Shown: positions 48,036 to 59,174, counted from the stretch's first letter. The stretch: 64,000 bases of DNA from Strongylocentrotus purpuratus (GCF_000002235.5 NW_022145611.1:5756754-5820753), one strand, 5' to 3'. Program-made: numbers and translations. Notes: generated by a model from the letters alone, not told the origin.

Positions 48036-51000
48036 GCTGATCCATTATAGGTGAGGTATAATGGCATTATCAGTCTCATTAACATCACTTACTCTTCTGG
48101 CTGGATGGCCAGTTCATACACAGGGAATGAACGCGGCCACCTGCCTGCCTGCCTTGTTTGTTATTCATACACATACAACCTGTAAATGTACGTGTCTTAT
48201 ATAGAACACATCTGAAGGAGATAAATTCTGAGCCAACGGGTTGAATTTTTATAAATTGATCTGCTACAGAAGCTTAATACTTCTGAGAATATAAAGAATA
48301 TTCAAATTCATGAAAACAGCTTTTAAGGTACAAATTTGCTATCATGATTTGTAACTTGACACATGTACAACTGTACAGGCCATGACTGATGTATAAACAA
48401 AGAGATACGGTAGATAAGATACAGAAAGGGAAAGAGACAGATATAGAAAGAGATGGATATAGAAAGAGATAGATGAAGAAAGATATAGAAAGAGTGAGAG
48501 TGAGAGAGAAAATAGCGGTGATCAATACATGCACAAACGGCCCTCAAACGGTAATCAAGGAAAATTACTTTTGCACAAAACATATTTTCTATAACACCTG
48601 TACATGTACATGTACATGTGCCAAGTCATACACTTTCTGTGCAATCACCATTTAGAGGCAATTAGGTCAAGAACCTGTCAACACAATTCCTCTGCAAAAG
48701 TAGAGTCCCTCAAAGGGCCTTCATGTGTGAGAGAATGCACACTGAACTATACCTGTACATGTACTGTACGTGGTGAAGCATTAAAATCTCTAGAGGGTCA
48801 AAAGTTGACATGCATACATGTATTGGAAATAAGGATGTACTGTACTTACATGTATCATTTACAAGTTGTTGCCTATAACATTGGACTATTTGTTTTAAAA
48901 CATCTTTTTTCTTGAAATGATTGGAGCGATATGGTTTATTCTGGATAAAATTTATCAGAAATGTTATCAATCCTTGACTCTTTTAGATTGATCAATACAA
49001 TTCTGACAAGAAATGAAATTTATCTATCAAGAAATATCAATTTTCTCAAAATCACTTCAAGAGTTTAACAGAAATTTAATCCAACCTTATGGGCAAAAGT
49101 GTATACTCTACCTACATGAACATGTATGTATTTAAACATGTATGTACTGCTGGAGTAACATCACTTTTGCACTATTACACACGAAAGGCCTATAGATTCA
49201 CACATTTCTTCTTCCTTTTTTTAAAGAAAAACTTATATTTTCATATATTGAAATGTTCACATCTAATGAAGATAGCTCCTGTTAAAATACCTAATCTTAA
49301 AAGAGACCCAATATCAGGGAAGACTTTTCTTTTTAACATAAAAATTTCTCTTCATCCAATGTGTAAACACTGTGCACGATCGCCTTTAAAGGTGTAATAC
49401 AGTTAACTCTGCATAAGTCGAATCTGTCAGGACCGCACAATATTATTAGACTTATGCTTTAAAAAAACTTCTTGAAGGTCAAGGTTAAATGTAAAGTACT
49501 GCATGATACTTCAAAATAAATCATAATAATATTACAAACATGAAACCCCAGCTTCAACTAATTTCTACTAATTTAATAACCAATATTATCAGATCATTTG
49601 TTTTCTGATTTAGTCCACATCTACTGTAGATCTTGTATACATTGGGCATATTCATTTTTGGATGGAAAACAAATCTCAATCCTTACTTCAAAGCCGCGGA
49701 AATAACAAGCTTGCAGGGTCCTTAGGGAGAAAAGTATTAATACTGTTGAGGCTTCCTTAGGTAAAGAATATTATATTCATAAAAATATTTAAAAGATTAC
49801 TGAGTTGATCAAAAATACTAATATCTGAAGAAAATAAAGTTGATTCTGGGATAGAAAGGAATTTTAGAACCAGTATTTGTGATTTTTTTCCTTCTAAGAT
49901 GATATTTTGTCTACCATGTGATTTTAGTTCTGAAAATGATTGTATCCTATTAAAATGTTATTACATGAAGATAGTCCAGCCCTATTTAGAGGTAAGATCA
50001 GATAAAACATTGAGGAAATTATACATTTTAAGTCGATTGTGTGATTTATGGTACACAAAGATGAAGGAATATGCTTGTAAATTTCATCATAAATAAGAAT
50101 AAAAATGAATGGAATCAAGATAAAAACTTGATTTAAATAATACAGTATACATCTATAGATATACATGTACTCTCAATGAGTAGAAATTGTGTTTAGAGAG
50201 GAAAAAGCCAAAACATTCACTCAATAATGAAATAATTTGAAGTAATCAAAAATGACGGTATGCGTAATATGACAAATAAAAGAAGCTTGACAAGAGACCT
50301 TTTCCTAAATTCTCCGGTTCTTTAAAAACGCACTTCATTTCATCTCGCCCATCACATCATATAACTTCTGACTGCCGGGCACTAAGCTAACATTTCAAAG
50401 ATGCAACTCGACACATACCCGCCTTATTTTCTTTCAAAAATTCATGAGTTGCCCTGAAGCATGGCAAATATATATTTCTGCATTTCATGCAGTCAAGACA
50501 CGACATACAATGTACTCTGTGCTGTGAGATACTATCTCTATGTCTTGACGTCAATAAGGCTTTCAATAAGGGGCGTTCAATATCTTGTATGGTATATCAT
50601 GTATGGGCAAAGGCTGGTTGTTATTGTGTTTGGGTGCTATGGGCAGGGAAAGCTAGGGGGGGGGGGATTGCACAGAAAACCAATATCACAGTGCTCATAT
50701 TCGAGTACTTGGTAAAGTTCAAAGGAAACGTTTACAAGAATGCAAATAATGTGTATGTCTAGTTAATATTGGACATGTACACATGTAGACCACTTCATGC
50801 CGGATGAGCAATAAAATCCATAGAGCTTTAGTTTGGTTCTATTTACAACAGAGCCCATAAACAGAGTCACCATTAATTAATGCTGACGAATCAATGTATG
50901 CAAAATACTTAACCTGAAAGCATTTTGGGAGTCGTGGTGTTAATGCATTATAGATTATTCAGGGTCACAAATTAATGACAAAAAGGGACACCCATACAGG

Positions 51001-51171
51001 ACAATACTTAATTAGCAAATGCTAATCCCCTATTTCCTGTTCTATAAAGTGCATACGTGTATTATGTTCAGTGTATAATGTACATTGTACATCAACACAG
51101 GGTAAAGAGATTGTTTGAAATGGATACTCTTCACTCGATTGTAAACAAAGAGTCTTGTAAACATGTACATG
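48036..51171. other. Gene-free stretch
   Basis: A TGTACATG-rich patch is at 48598-48622. TACAGTTAACTCTGCATAAG at about 49398 resembles the start of another dispersed repeat. A frame at 49899-50096 has no recognisable domain. Otherwise nothing identified. Confidence 0.45.
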
Positions 51172-51506
51172 TAACCCTGTAAACGATCATCGAATCGGAC
51201 GCCGATACCGATCCGATCAGGGGTGATCGGATAATAATTACCGATCGCCGATCAATTAAAAAGTCATGAAAAGGCACTCAATATCAACAAACATGGTCTA
51301 CGACAACTCCAAATGACAAAATAATCCCAGCCACGTTTTTTTTTGAGCATTTGATAGCCAAAAACTTGAAAATTTTCGTCATTTAAAAAAAAAAAAAAAT
51401 GGGTCGGCCAATTTTTTTGGTCGATCTTCCGATCCGATACCGATCAAAGGTGCGAGGGTGTCACTCCGATCTTCCGATCCGATCAGAGCTCCAACTTACA
51501 GGGTTA
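51172..51506. mobile_element. 335-bp element rich in GATCCGATC words
   Basis: TAACCCTGTAA at the left is the exact complement of TTACAGGGTTA at the right. Between them are multiple CGATCCGATC, GATCGGATAA and CTTCCGATCCGATC words at both ends and an A run in the middle. It is a non-autonomous TIR element; if the outer TA is the target duplication the ends are ACCCTGTAA. Confidence 0.7.
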
Positions 51507-52039
51507 TATACATGTATCTATTTTAGTAAAAAATGGTATTTCCAACAGATGGTTGTATTTTTCTCATTAATTTTGTCAGTATTTCTTTTTGCAATTTAAT
51601 CATACACTGCATTGTTAATACAAGGAGGCTGTATCACTTTACTTGAATAATTGATAAAGTCTGGGAGTGCCCTAAATGTTAGATGGTAATCTGATCAGGA
51701 TCCCTTTGGAGTGCCATGTAGGTCCTGAAATTATAAAGTGTACCAGCTACCTAAAAGAAAATATCATTTGTATACAGCTAGAATGCATAGAATCAGCCTC
51801 AATATAGGCCAGCTGATAAGGAGTTGGGATCTGTGCGAGCCCTAATTCCATGTGTCAAGTAATAGACTCACAAGTCGCTCTTACATGAACATGTTTGTTT
51901 ATTAACCAAGGGTGTATTTAATGTTGGAGTATCTCTTCATAGAAGTAATGTTAGAAGCTCATAGTTTTAATATTATATAGCCTGATGGAACCTTTTACAT
52001 ACAGAACAAAATACATTTGGTGGTTCGAACACTTTAATA

Positions 52040-52280
52040 ACATGTTTTATATTCCTAGTTTATACTTAGCGCTTAGAGACTTCGGTGGTAAGCGCTTTCT
52101 AAGCACCATTTTAATTACTATTATCATTACTTTGAAGTCTTGACGATTCAAATATTTTTTGTTTGTGCACTGTTCCTACTATGTATTATATCTCGATGTA
52201 ACCCACTGAATTTTATTATCTGTAAACAATAATTTTACATGGTGAATAAAACAAACAAACAAACAAACAAACAAACAAAC
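52040..52280 (+). mobile_element. Retrotransposon/SINE 3' end with (AAAC)n tail
   Basis: AGCGCTTAGAGACTTCGGTG pairs with a second TAAGCGCT to form an 8-bp stem. The segment then runs AT-rich to GGTGAATAAAAC and an (AAAC)n tail of eight to nine units (52246-52280). The AAGCGCT stem plus A-rich tandem tail is typical of CR1/L2-like 3' ends. The tail stops four bases from the splice-donor GT of the SNAP-25 exon on the other strand. The 5' limit is arbitrary. Confidence 0.6.
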
Positions 52281-52284
52281 TCAC
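52281..52284 (-). promoter_or_regulatory. SNAP25: 5' splice donor of SNAP-25 coding exon
   Basis: GAG|GTGAGTTTG is a near-consensus donor. From about the sixth intron base the sequence is the complement of the (AAAC)n retrotransposon tail. Confidence 0.85.
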
Positions 52285-52362
52285 CTCATCGGTCTGCATG
52301 TTGGATTGCATCTGGATCTCCTCCAGCTCAGAGCGCATGTTCATGTCATTCTGGTCTTCCAT
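52285..52362 (-). CDS. SNAP25: SNAP-25 family t-SNARE, first coding exon
   Basis: Reading down from ATG at 52360-52362, 26 codons translate to MEDQNDMNMRSELEEIQMQS followed by NMQTDE, and stop at a splice donor (GAG|GTGAGT). Met-Arg-x-Glu-Leu-Glu-Glu-(Ile/Met)-Gln and the terminal Asp-Glu match the N terminus of SNAP-25, where animal genes also place an intron after this Asp-Glu, in phase 0 as here. SNAP-25 is a membrane-anchored Qbc-SNARE that pairs with syntaxin and synaptobrevin to drive synaptic vesicle fusion; this exon gives the start of the first SNARE helix. The start codon has A at -3 and G at +4. Later exons (the rest of SNARE helix 1, palmitoylated cysteines, helix 2) are not seen in the window. 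A SNAP-23/SNAP-29-like relative is possible, but the ELEE block favours SNAP-25. Confidence 0.9.
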
Positions 52363-52583
52363 CTTGATTTACTTGTCGTGGGGTAACTTTGGGAAGTTTA
52401 AACTTTCAAGTCGTCTTTCAGCCTTCCTGGTATTATTTACAGAGTGCTTCTAGGTATTATTGCCTCTAGGTCTCGATTATTGCCCTCTCTTGGAATGCTT
52501 TTGAGGATTCAACGATGCCTGGCGAACTCTTTGATATGGAATAGATGCTACCAGTATCGTTCAAATCCTCTGTGCATTTAGAT
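52363..52583 (-). other. SNAP25: SNAP-25 5'UTR part of the exon, with uORF
   Basis: The exon begins after a strong acceptor, TTTTTTTTCTTCTTCATTTACAG in three overlapping blocks (52584-52606), and gives 221 bases of leader. A short upstream ORF of nine codons plus stop (52577-52548) begins six bases into the exon. An upstream noncoding exon must exist at higher coordinates; I cannot place it. Confidence 0.8.
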
Positions 52584-52884
52584 CTGTAAATGAAGAAGAA
52601 AAAAAATGGAATAATGAAATTCATTCGAAATTGGCAGTAATTTTCTTATGAACTGAAAAATAAGACTGAATCAGATTTATTCTAGAATGAATACAAACAT
52701 CAGCTAAAAGTATAATATTTGATCCTTCAGTTTCATGGTCACAAATGTGTACGATCTAACATACACTGTACACATGTGCAATACATACAATGATAAATCC
52801 TCATGTTATTGGTTATTGGTCGCACAACACAAAGTGATAACAATGATAATTCACAAGATTCACATGACACCAAACATGAATATG

Positions 52885-53088
52885 TTAAACATGCTCAAAT
52901 GTGCATTCTTCAAATAAGTTTAATTGCACATCTGATGTAAGATGTGAATTTAAAGGTATGACTGACAGATGCTCCAGGAAAATTTGTTTGTTTTTATTTT
53001 CATCTATCATAGCTTCAGTAAGAGTGAGTTCATCTAAAATAGCCCAGTGTACTTCATTCATATCCACAAAATGCTTGCATCCCAAACG
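52885..53088 (-). CDS. Possible terminal coding exon, unknown protein
   Basis: After an acceptor-like ATATTATTACAG, with CTAAT as a possible branch point at about 25 bases, an open frame of 67 codons plus stop reads RLGCKHFVDMNEVHWAILDE then LTLTEAMIDENKNKQIFLEH and ends LNLFEECTFEHV. The composition is that of a soluble, charged, helical protein with no low-complexity content, unlike nearby open frames. There is no internal start that suggests a complete gene. It lies about 300 bp upstream of the SNAP-25 exon on the same strand, so it would be the last exon of a neighbouring gene or lie in a SNAP-25 5' intron. I do not recognise the family and it may be chance. Confidence 0.35.
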   Translation of the reverse strand, partial: RLGCKHFVDMNEVHWAILDELTLTEAMIDENKNKQIFLEHLSVIPLNSHLTSDVQLNLFEECTFEHV

Positions 53089-54196
53089 CTGTAATAATAT
53101 CGGTGAGTTCTGATTAGAAATTCACCCTGGCACCAGGCAGGCAGGGAAGTGCCTTAAGACAAGTAAGGTGTCATCCCCGCTACAACTTTGACACGGGACG
53201 CCATCCAATATTAAGATGTGGGTCCATGCACTTTAATACATTACAAGCAAATACACAAGCTCCAATGTGCCTACATACACCCTGTACATGTATATTGTGC
53301 ATGATTTAACTAGGTATTTCCCCAAGATGGCCGGCAAGGAAGTGGCACATTTCACAGGAATGTAAATGGAAACCCCTCATTAATATTTGAGCAGTTCTAA
53401 ACTTTGGGGAAACCAAGAAGGTCCCTGACTCTCATGAAATATAAAAGAGCCTGTAAGCAGTAAATGTTGATTGTGTGGTTACTGTATAGTGACCCACTTC
53501 ATCAAGACAAACAAATCAAAAATTCATGACCACTTGACAAATTAGGAGGCAAAGCAGGCATAGCTTAACCTACAAATTATCAGTACATGTATGTATGAGG
53601 GTGTACACATGTATGTACATGTATAATGTGCATGTACTGTACATCATCAAGTATTTCAATGTAATATTCTTCTTTCTTTTAGCATGCTTTTTGAAATACA
53701 CTTGGAGCTACACAGTACATTCATAAATCTTCAATGTTTTTTTTAAATAGTTGATTATATCATGTAAATATATATAAATCTTATTCATTTCGATATGATA
53801 TTTCAAACATCTCACTCCATATTATTCTAGTGAGATTTTAATTAATCATGAACCTTTATTTGTATCATATTAATTATCATTAACACTTGCTGTATTTCTT
53901 GTACTTTTTTCTTTACCCCAACCCTACATTCACACCTGAATTTCTCTTCTCCAGTCTAAAATAGGATCCCCCTTACTCCCCCCCCCCATCCCCCTTCCCC
54001 TGCCCTTCCCTCCCTACCCTATGAAGATGTCAAATATCCCAGCTTCATACCAGATACAATGTAGCACATGGATTTCAGACATTCACACCGTTAATTCAAC
54101 ACAGCAGTGAAATGTATCACCGAGGAATCTCTACATGTAATACAATAACACCTCTCTTAACACAAGTGTCCTCTCATCCTTACCTAATGTACATAC
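53089..54196. other. Gene-free stretch
   Basis: Unique DNA with a TGTACATG patch at 53581-53645, a CCAAGATGGCCGGCAAGG word near 53322 and a C-rich stretch at about 53980-54012. No exon recognised. Confidence 0.45.
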
Positions 54197-54631
54197 CAGA
54201 GCTGCCAACCTTGTGCGACCAAAAAAAGGAATCATGATGGCGAAAAAAAGGAATTTCAAGCAAAAAAAAGGAATACATAAAAACGAAACTTACAACCACG
54301 CGGACACACTTCCAATGCAGAAATGTTCATTCATCAAGCTGTTTTTTCCATACAAGCAAGTCATTTTTTTGGTGGTTATTTTGGTATTATCGGCATTTCA
54401 TTTTTTTTAGAGAATATTGTTCTCTTCAAGTATGTTTTAAAATTAGTTTTCTATTGAATTTGTGATCAAATCACCATTTTAGGGCAGTTGTTTGACGTGC
54501 GGTATGTAAAAAAAAAAAAAAAAAAAAAAAAATTATTAAAAAATGTATTTTATGAAGAAAAAACGTAATACCGTAATTTGGAGGGAAAAAACGGAGTAAT
54601 TCCGGCAAAAAAGGAATGGTTGGCAGCTCTG
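54197..54631. mobile_element. hAT-like 435-bp element
   Basis: CAGAGCTGCCAACC and its complement GGTTGGCAGCTCTG close the element. The flanks share ACATAC (54191-54196 and 54632-54637), a 6-7 bp duplication close to the 8 bp usual for hAT. CAGAG...CTCTG ends are also hAT-like. The word AAAAAAGGAAT occurs three times near the left end and once near the right, probably subterminal binding motifs. A run of about 29 A is at 54508-54531. No transposase. Confidence 0.75.
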
Positions 54632-56689
54632 ACATACCCTTGTACAGTGGAACATACTGTACATGTACATACATGTATGTATGTATGTACATTAATTATA
54701 AAGAATGCTGTTGTAAGCTGCTGTAAATATTACAAACAGGCTAATTTAGCCAGTTACACTTCTCTGTGTATTCTAAAATGTTTGCCCTGATAAAACAAAG
54801 TTTAAGAACAAGGTAAAGTCCTTGGTCCGAGTTTGTTATATGTACACATGTACTGTACACTGCAGGCTCCACTAATAGTTGCATTTATCTACAATGAAGG
54901 TTATAGCTATTGCTCTCTCCCCAAACCATCATTTAAAGTTTATACATGAATAGAAATTGGTTCAACCACCAGCAAAATAATTACCATAGCTTACATCCAT
55001 GTCCATGAGAACATCTCACCCAAAATACCTTTTATTTTTCATGAGTCAATTTGAAATCAATAATTGATTATGCACAAGTTATGTTACCATCTGGACTGCA
55101 GTTGATCTTTTAACCTTTATTGAAACTGTTACATAACATAGGGCCGGTACTGATCTATTGCTTTAATACGGGACTTTGCCATAAAATCTCAAAATAAGTA
55201 CATGTACGTACAGTGTAAGTCTATGAAGGAAAAAGACATTTTATGAAACAAGTTTATTCATTACTATTATATAATTACTATATTATTCATTTAAATTATC
55301 AGTAATTATATACGTGTACACCCTGTAACTACAGTATAATCACTTATCTGTCCCAGTGTATGTTAAAGCTTACATCCAGGGTACAACAAAGGCCCCATTT
55401 CAACCGGTCCACATTTCATTCTTGAGTTACGAAAATACAAAAAAACATCAAATCTACAAACTGTACATGTCACATCATAAAGGTCTGTAGTAGGAACAGA
55501 TTCCAAAATTACAGAATAAAAGTGTTACATTTTCATGTAAATCATTTTGGTGTAAATACATGGATAATATTAAACATTGGGCAGCTACATGTACAAGTGG
55601 GTCCCTACTTATACATGATGCACAACAGTGTGCAGATCTTATTATGCACACAAGTTACCTATGTCTGGCTTGATGTCGGCTGCCAAATTAACCCTTGCCA
55701 AAAAGCAATATTGCTGTGCACGGTGCCTCCAGATTTGGGTGTACATGCACACACATGAGCCGTGCTCATCATTTCTAGGAGGGTACAACGAGTATGCATT
55801 ATGTAGGAATGGTGCTGGTGGGAAGGGTTGGATATGATGTCACGTTAGGAATGGAAATGTACATGTATACATTGAAATGTACTACAGGGTAGGGATGAGC
55901 GGTCAGACTGCTCAGTATTCAGGTTGTTGATTGAGAGGAATGTACATGTAATTCAAACTTATAGCGGAAAGGTGTAACATTACAGATTTCTATGTTTGTT
56001 GCTTTTGTTTTATAGGGGGTTGTAAAAGTGGAATTAATGTGTATGAGATATGATTTGCAACTTGAATTGTTCACTTCCATCCATTTGGCATACAGTGTAC
56101 ATGTCCTTTTTCTGCACACAGTGGTACTGAATGCCACTCTTTACATTTTAATTACATGGTAAACACTAAAATACTAAATGTTACTACCAGTCTTCATTAT
56201 CAACAAGACATTGCTGAACTGTAGGCTACATTCGTAGCTTAAAGATGTAAGAGATAATTTTCTCATATTAACAATAGCTCTTTGGGTTGCTATAGTTACA
56301 GAAACACATTTTACATACTTTTTTTATTATTATCAGCTTTAGAGCTCTTTAAAAAAAAAACACTCTTTTACGGCTTTGCAGAGCTTATCCATTTCCCATA
56401 CACAAAAGAAGAAAAAGATTTTTTACAATGCAGAATAGCCGTTTTGGCATAAATTGGATATCAAGCTTGAGAGGGAAGTCTTTAGGGTAGGAAAAAGTAC
56501 ACTCTACACTTCCTGCAAAGATCATCCAACTTAAATGTTGTCAACAGGAAAATCATTTCTCTTTTAAACACTACAGGTGCAAATTGCACTTGTAGTATTA
56601 GGAAATGCAAAGGTAAATTATATTTCACATTATGAACAATCACTTCCCTATAAAAAAATAAAAAAAAACAAGCTACAGGTGTACACTGT
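54632..56689. other. Gene-free stretch
   Basis: AT-rich unique DNA with scattered TACATGTA words. No exon, RNA gene or defined repeat was recognised. Confidence 0.5.
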
Positions 56690-56835
56690 ATGTACAGCAT
56701 GTACTAATGTACATGTATGCTACAAATATTAAGATAAAGGTACATACCCGTACATGTACTTTTGAAATGTACCATCATGTACTGTACATGTACATTGTAC
56801 ATGTGCATGTACATGTACACTGTACACTGTATCTA
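56690..56835. repeat. TGTACATG palindrome cluster
   Basis: At least twelve GTAC-centred palindromic words (TGTACA, CATGTACATG) occur in 146 bases, including GTACATGTACATTGTACATG. Every word is self-complementary, so both strands look alike. Smaller clusters lie at 40436-40452, 48598-48622, 53581-53645 and 54655-54690. Confidence 0.8.
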
Positions 56836-56976
56836 TGTGGTCTGAATGTTATTACACAGTATACTTCTGGCTCTACACAGCTTATTTATTTACTATGAAA
56901 CATTATTATGAACCGACGAGTTCCAAATATATATTAGATAATTACTGTATGGATTTGCGTTAATAATATCGATAAG

Positions 56977-57141
56977 GAATTATGCTCTGGCAGCAATTAC
57001 TCCATATCAAATATACTACACTGACTGAATTCCTACCTTCAACCCTAACTCAAACCTAAAACAAAACTGCAACCCTCATCCTAACCCTACATCTTTGACA
57101 AAATAAAGCCCAGAGTGATTATTCTCCCAGGAGAAAATGAA
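56977..57141. mobile_element. MITE with telomere-like core, diverged copy 2
   Basis: GGCAGCAATTACTCC at the left and AGAGTGATTATTCTCCCAGG at the right are decayed arms of the 33069 element, and the core has CCCTAACTCAAACCTAAAAC with ATCCTAACCCTACATCTTTG. ACAAAATAAAGCCC is shared with copy 1. Confidence 0.6.
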
Positions 57142-58319
57142 ATTGGTCCAAACATCTATAAATGTAAATGTAGAGTAGTCCTTACAAGAATCAAACACAT
57201 TATGTACACAGGTTAATGTCTTGTATGATGTTGGAGAAAAGGTTTTACATTCAATTTTTCAATAGATAACGTTTACATGAAAAAATAGTATCTTGATCAT
57301 GGCATATATACATTATACAGATGTAAACTGACATTGCATTTTCAAATTGCAAAGGGAAACACAGGTTCCTTTAGTACATGTTTCAAGGAAAAACCATTTT
57401 CAAGGGAAATGAAAAATGTGGTCTTTGTACAGTGTAGACAAGTGGTCACTATAAAAGCAGGTTTGACTGTATTTATAATTTGATTTCATCATCAAAATCT
57501 GTCACCTCAATATGCCTCTACTCCAATCATTCTAAACAGTTGTTTGTATATCCCAAAAGACAGTTTCTGGTTTTCTTTTCAATGGCTTGTGCAAAATACT
57601 GTACACGTATGGACAAGGACATCATTTGTCACTGCATTCAGCCGACAGACTTCACCTCAATTGAATCTTGATCTACAGTAGGAGAAGCAACCAATCAAGC
57701 TAATAGAAAAAGTGGCTCTACTCTATGCGCTTCACGTACACAGACGGAGGAGATAGATATTGAGCTGCTACAGTAGATTGTCAGCATGCATTATGATAAA
57801 TTGGCCTGGCAGGCAAAGCAGTCAACACACAGCCTGGCTCCAATGACACTCATAGCCTCCTCATAGTTATGAACACAGCCAATACCGCAAAAATCCACAA
57901 GAGCTTTGGGGAAAATGAAAGGAAGGAAGAGAGACGTGGGCTTGAGCCAAGGGCTCTCAAATTATCGCTCATCTAAATCTTGAATGTTGACAGTGCCAAT
58001 AATGAGCTTGATAGTCAGGAATGTAGGGAATCCCCTTTTGGTTTCAAGTGGGCAACCAACATTTCCAGATTTGTTTATTTCATTTCTTCTTCTTTTTTTC
58101 TCATCAAATTTCAAATGCAAAGTGAGAAAAATCTGTATGCCTGAATTCAAATGGTTTTGAAATATTGAGAGATTGCCTGAGCACTATCACAAATACTTTC
58201 AATAAATCAACCTGAGATAATTTCAATAGCCTGGTGCATTGTCTTAACGTGTGGACAACTGGAAATTACATGTAAATACATGGAGACATACTCATCAACA
58301 TTACTTACATTATTTAATG
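57142..58319. other. Gene-free stretch with an AGTCAAACCTG-type end
   Basis: GTGGTCTTTGTACAGTGTAG followed by AGCAGGTTTGACTGTA at 57418-57475 is the right end of the repeat class seen at 8757. A minus-strand frame at 57962-58150 ends GFPTFLTIKLIIGTVNIQDL but has no recognised domain or good splice context. Confidence 0.4.
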
Positions 58320-58575
58320 AAAACCACATTTTTGCATATTTAGGTATTTCCGCATATTTAATGAGCTATGACCTTTGACATACATACTCCAAAATCAAAC
58401 TTAGGCTGTGTTTTGTTACCATGTACCTTCATATCAAATTTCATTGAAATCTGAATAACATTACTAAAGTTATCGAACAGAAACCACATTTGTTATAGAC
58501 GGACAGAAGGACGGACAGCAACATTACCACATGTACTGTATATCCCCTCTGACTTCAAGGAGGGGATAATAAATA
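58320..58575 (+). mobile_element. Dispersed repeat ending GGGGATAATAA
   Basis: The segment has TATCAAATTTCATTGAAATC, then ATAGACGGACAGAAGGACGG and ACAGCAACATTACC, then CCCCTCTGACTTCAAGGAGG and GGATAATAA. A GGACGG tract followed by a CCCCTC/GAGGGG stem and GATAATAA recalls a repeat type I associate with many marine invertebrate genomes; this is from memory. The left boundary is uncertain. Confidence 0.5.
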
Positions 58576-59145
58576 CTACTTGCTTTAAAAATCATTTCAT
58601 TCTTAAGGATCAGATAGATTAATTAGATATTGCAATTTGAACTTAATAAAAAAAAATTATAAAAATTTAACACATGTGTAAAGCCTTGATCTTATGTAGA
58701 TGTGGACTTAGTATTCTTAGATTCACGACAATATCATGTCAATAGTCAAAAAAGTTTCCCTTTGTCAACACAAGATTTTCGTAGGTGGTGAAGGGTGTTC
58801 ATGTACAAGTAAATCAGAACGTTGGAGAAGATAACATAGATGTAAAGTACATGTGCCAAATGATATTACCATTTATGTACAGGAATTTTTTTTCAACAAA
58901 CAGACTTAATTGCATGGAACTTCCCACTGGTGTTTGGCTGCTTATCATATGCAGAGGTCTCTTTTAACTTACACAAATGCAGCGAAATATGCGCAGACAC
59001 AAAGCCAATGACTTGTCCAAACTTTTATTTGTTAGGGCAATTAACATAATTTTTACTAACATCATCATTTCCAGCCATCACACAACCACTTCCCAATATC
59101 TAGCAAGAGTAAGAGTCATGTTGTTGATCTCTGCTAGGTCCCTCC

Positions 59146-59174
59146 CCTCCCCCCCCCCCCCCCCCCCCCCCCCC
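59146..59174 (+). repeat. Poly(C) run of about 26
   Basis: The longest C run in the window. The glycine or proline runs in overlapping frames are artefacts. The surroundings (58576-61132) are otherwise unique AT-rich DNA, with an A run at 60571-60589 and no recognised gene. Confidence 0.95.

Noticed and set aside
47119..48045. 308-codon minus-strand open frame
   Set aside because: Translation of (CT)n and (CA)n repeats into Leu/Ser/His runs; other frames are equally open.
50487..50762. LDVNKAFN resembling the reverse-transcriptase LDVSKAFD motif
   Set aside because: Nothing before or after fits an RT domain; one eight-residue match is likely chance.
52021..52034. tRNA-like GGTTCGAAC
   Set aside because: The flanks do not form tRNA stems; a single short word in AT-rich DNA.
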